From the NCBI GenBank assembly GCA_003963145.1, contig RXJJ01000006.1, positions 64,621 to 128,620 on the forward strand: DNA of 64,000 nucleotides. Direction: 5' to 3'. The notes beneath the pieces were generated by a model. That model was not told the origin of the DNA, did not search any database, and was given only the letters and a program-made list of their open reading frames with translations. Shown here one piece after another: positions 63,706 through 64,000 of the stretch. Each line of letters starts with the position of its first letter. Position 1 is the first letter of the stretch. The DNA comes from Bradyrhizobiaceae bacterium. GTDB taxonomy: Bacteria > Pseudomonadota > Alphaproteobacteria > Rhizobiales > Xanthobacteraceae. Made by a program: the position numbers and the translations under genes.

Positions 63706-64000
63706 TCAGAGCGCGGGGGTCTGCAGGGGCATTGGACGAGCGATGTCGTTGGCCTGTTCGCGCCTCTCGTCCATTTTCGATGTCATGCCGAGGCGACCGA
63801 GCAGGTCGGCGTCCTTGTCGGTTTGCGGGTTCTTCGTCGTCAGTAGCACGTCGCCGATGAAGATCGAGTTGGCGCCGGCGAGGAAGCACAACGCCTGCAT
63901 CTCGTCGCTCATATATTGCCGCCCCGCCGAAAGCCGCACCACGCTTTTGGGCATCATGATCCGCGCCACCGCGATCATTCGCACCAGCGCGATCGGATCG
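63706..64000 (-). CDS. bioB: Biotin synthase, C-terminal part (5' end outside window)
   Basis: The visible 98 residues (frame open to the window edge: [71 protein letters not shown]) are the C-terminal end of BioB, the radical-SAM enzyme that inserts sulfur into dethiobiotin. The SVVRLSAGR segment holds a conserved Arg that ligates the [2Fe-2S] cluster in E. coli BioB. The start and the CxxxCxxC motif lie outside the window. The gene ends 170 bases ahead of the hemA start on the same strand. Confidence 0.94.
   Translation of the reverse strand, partial: DPIALVRMIAVARIMMPKSVVRLSAGRQYMSDEMQALCFLAGANSIFIGDVLLTTKNPQTDKDADLLGRLGMTSKMDERREQANDIARPMPLQTPAL

Overview
The window is a 64 kb stretch of chromosome from an alphaproteobacterium, most likely of the Bradyrhizobium/Afipia/Rhodopseudomonas/Nitrobacter group. 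This is an inference from gene content: class I lysyl-tRNA synthetase, long-form dCTP deaminase, a metZ gene behind a SAM-II riboswitch, an F0 ATP synthase operon with both b and b' subunits, an aa3 oxidase operon, glycine-dependent HemA, and many rhizobial families (IalB, OpgC, DUF6460, DUF983). Most of the window is ordinary, densely packed housekeeping DNA with many 4-base start/stop overlaps.

Layout. 1-4.1 kb: end of hslO, apaG, then an OpgC acyltransferase with two SGNH-hydrolase-like proteins. 4.2-8.3 kb: riboswitch-controlled metZ, dcd, tRNA-Gly(CCC), a ClpP-fold-like secreted protein and a Sco1 copper chaperone. 8.3-14.1 kb: one family-2 glycosyltransferase gene split in two by a 3.86 kb IS1595-family element. 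The element has 24-bp terminal inverted repeats, an 8-bp target duplication and five passenger genes, including a Fic protein with a small partner gene. 14.2-21.4 kb: solute-binding protein, lysK, ybaK, S24 regulator, DUF952, pyrD, MATE transporter. 21.5-28.5 kb: the ligase-associated DNA repair cluster (ATP-dependent ligase, MBL exonuclease, Lhr-type helicase, PdeM nuclease) with a TPR-methyltransferase in the middle. 28.6-39.2 kb: NRAMP-like transporter, a large coiled-coil/Sel1 protein, a MarR regulator next to gshA, a PAN-domain protein, lepB, tldD and ialB.

39.6-50.2 kb: cytochrome c oxidase structural and assembly genes (coxB, coxA, ctaB, a 54-residue CoxF-like protein, ctaG, coxC, DUF983, SURF1), then thrC, an M16 peptidase and a GNAT acetyltransferase. 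The distant sco1 gene probably serves the same oxidase. 51.1-53.8 kb: the atpI-atpB-atpE-atpG-atpF operon on the minus strand. 54-62.3 kb: a DsbA-fold isomerase, an MHS-family transporter, and a signalling locus in which a transporter-fused hybrid histidine kinase lies between two LuxR-type response regulators. 62.3-64 kb: hemA and the 3' part of bioB, cut by the window end.

The most unusual items are the cargo-bearing IS1595-family element with its two palindromic control regions, the pairing of an apparently inactive and an apparently active SGNH protein behind OpgC, the SAM-II riboswitch followed by a terminator, and an NRAMP homologue lacking the usual metal-binding signature. No CRISPR array, rRNA or prophage was seen.
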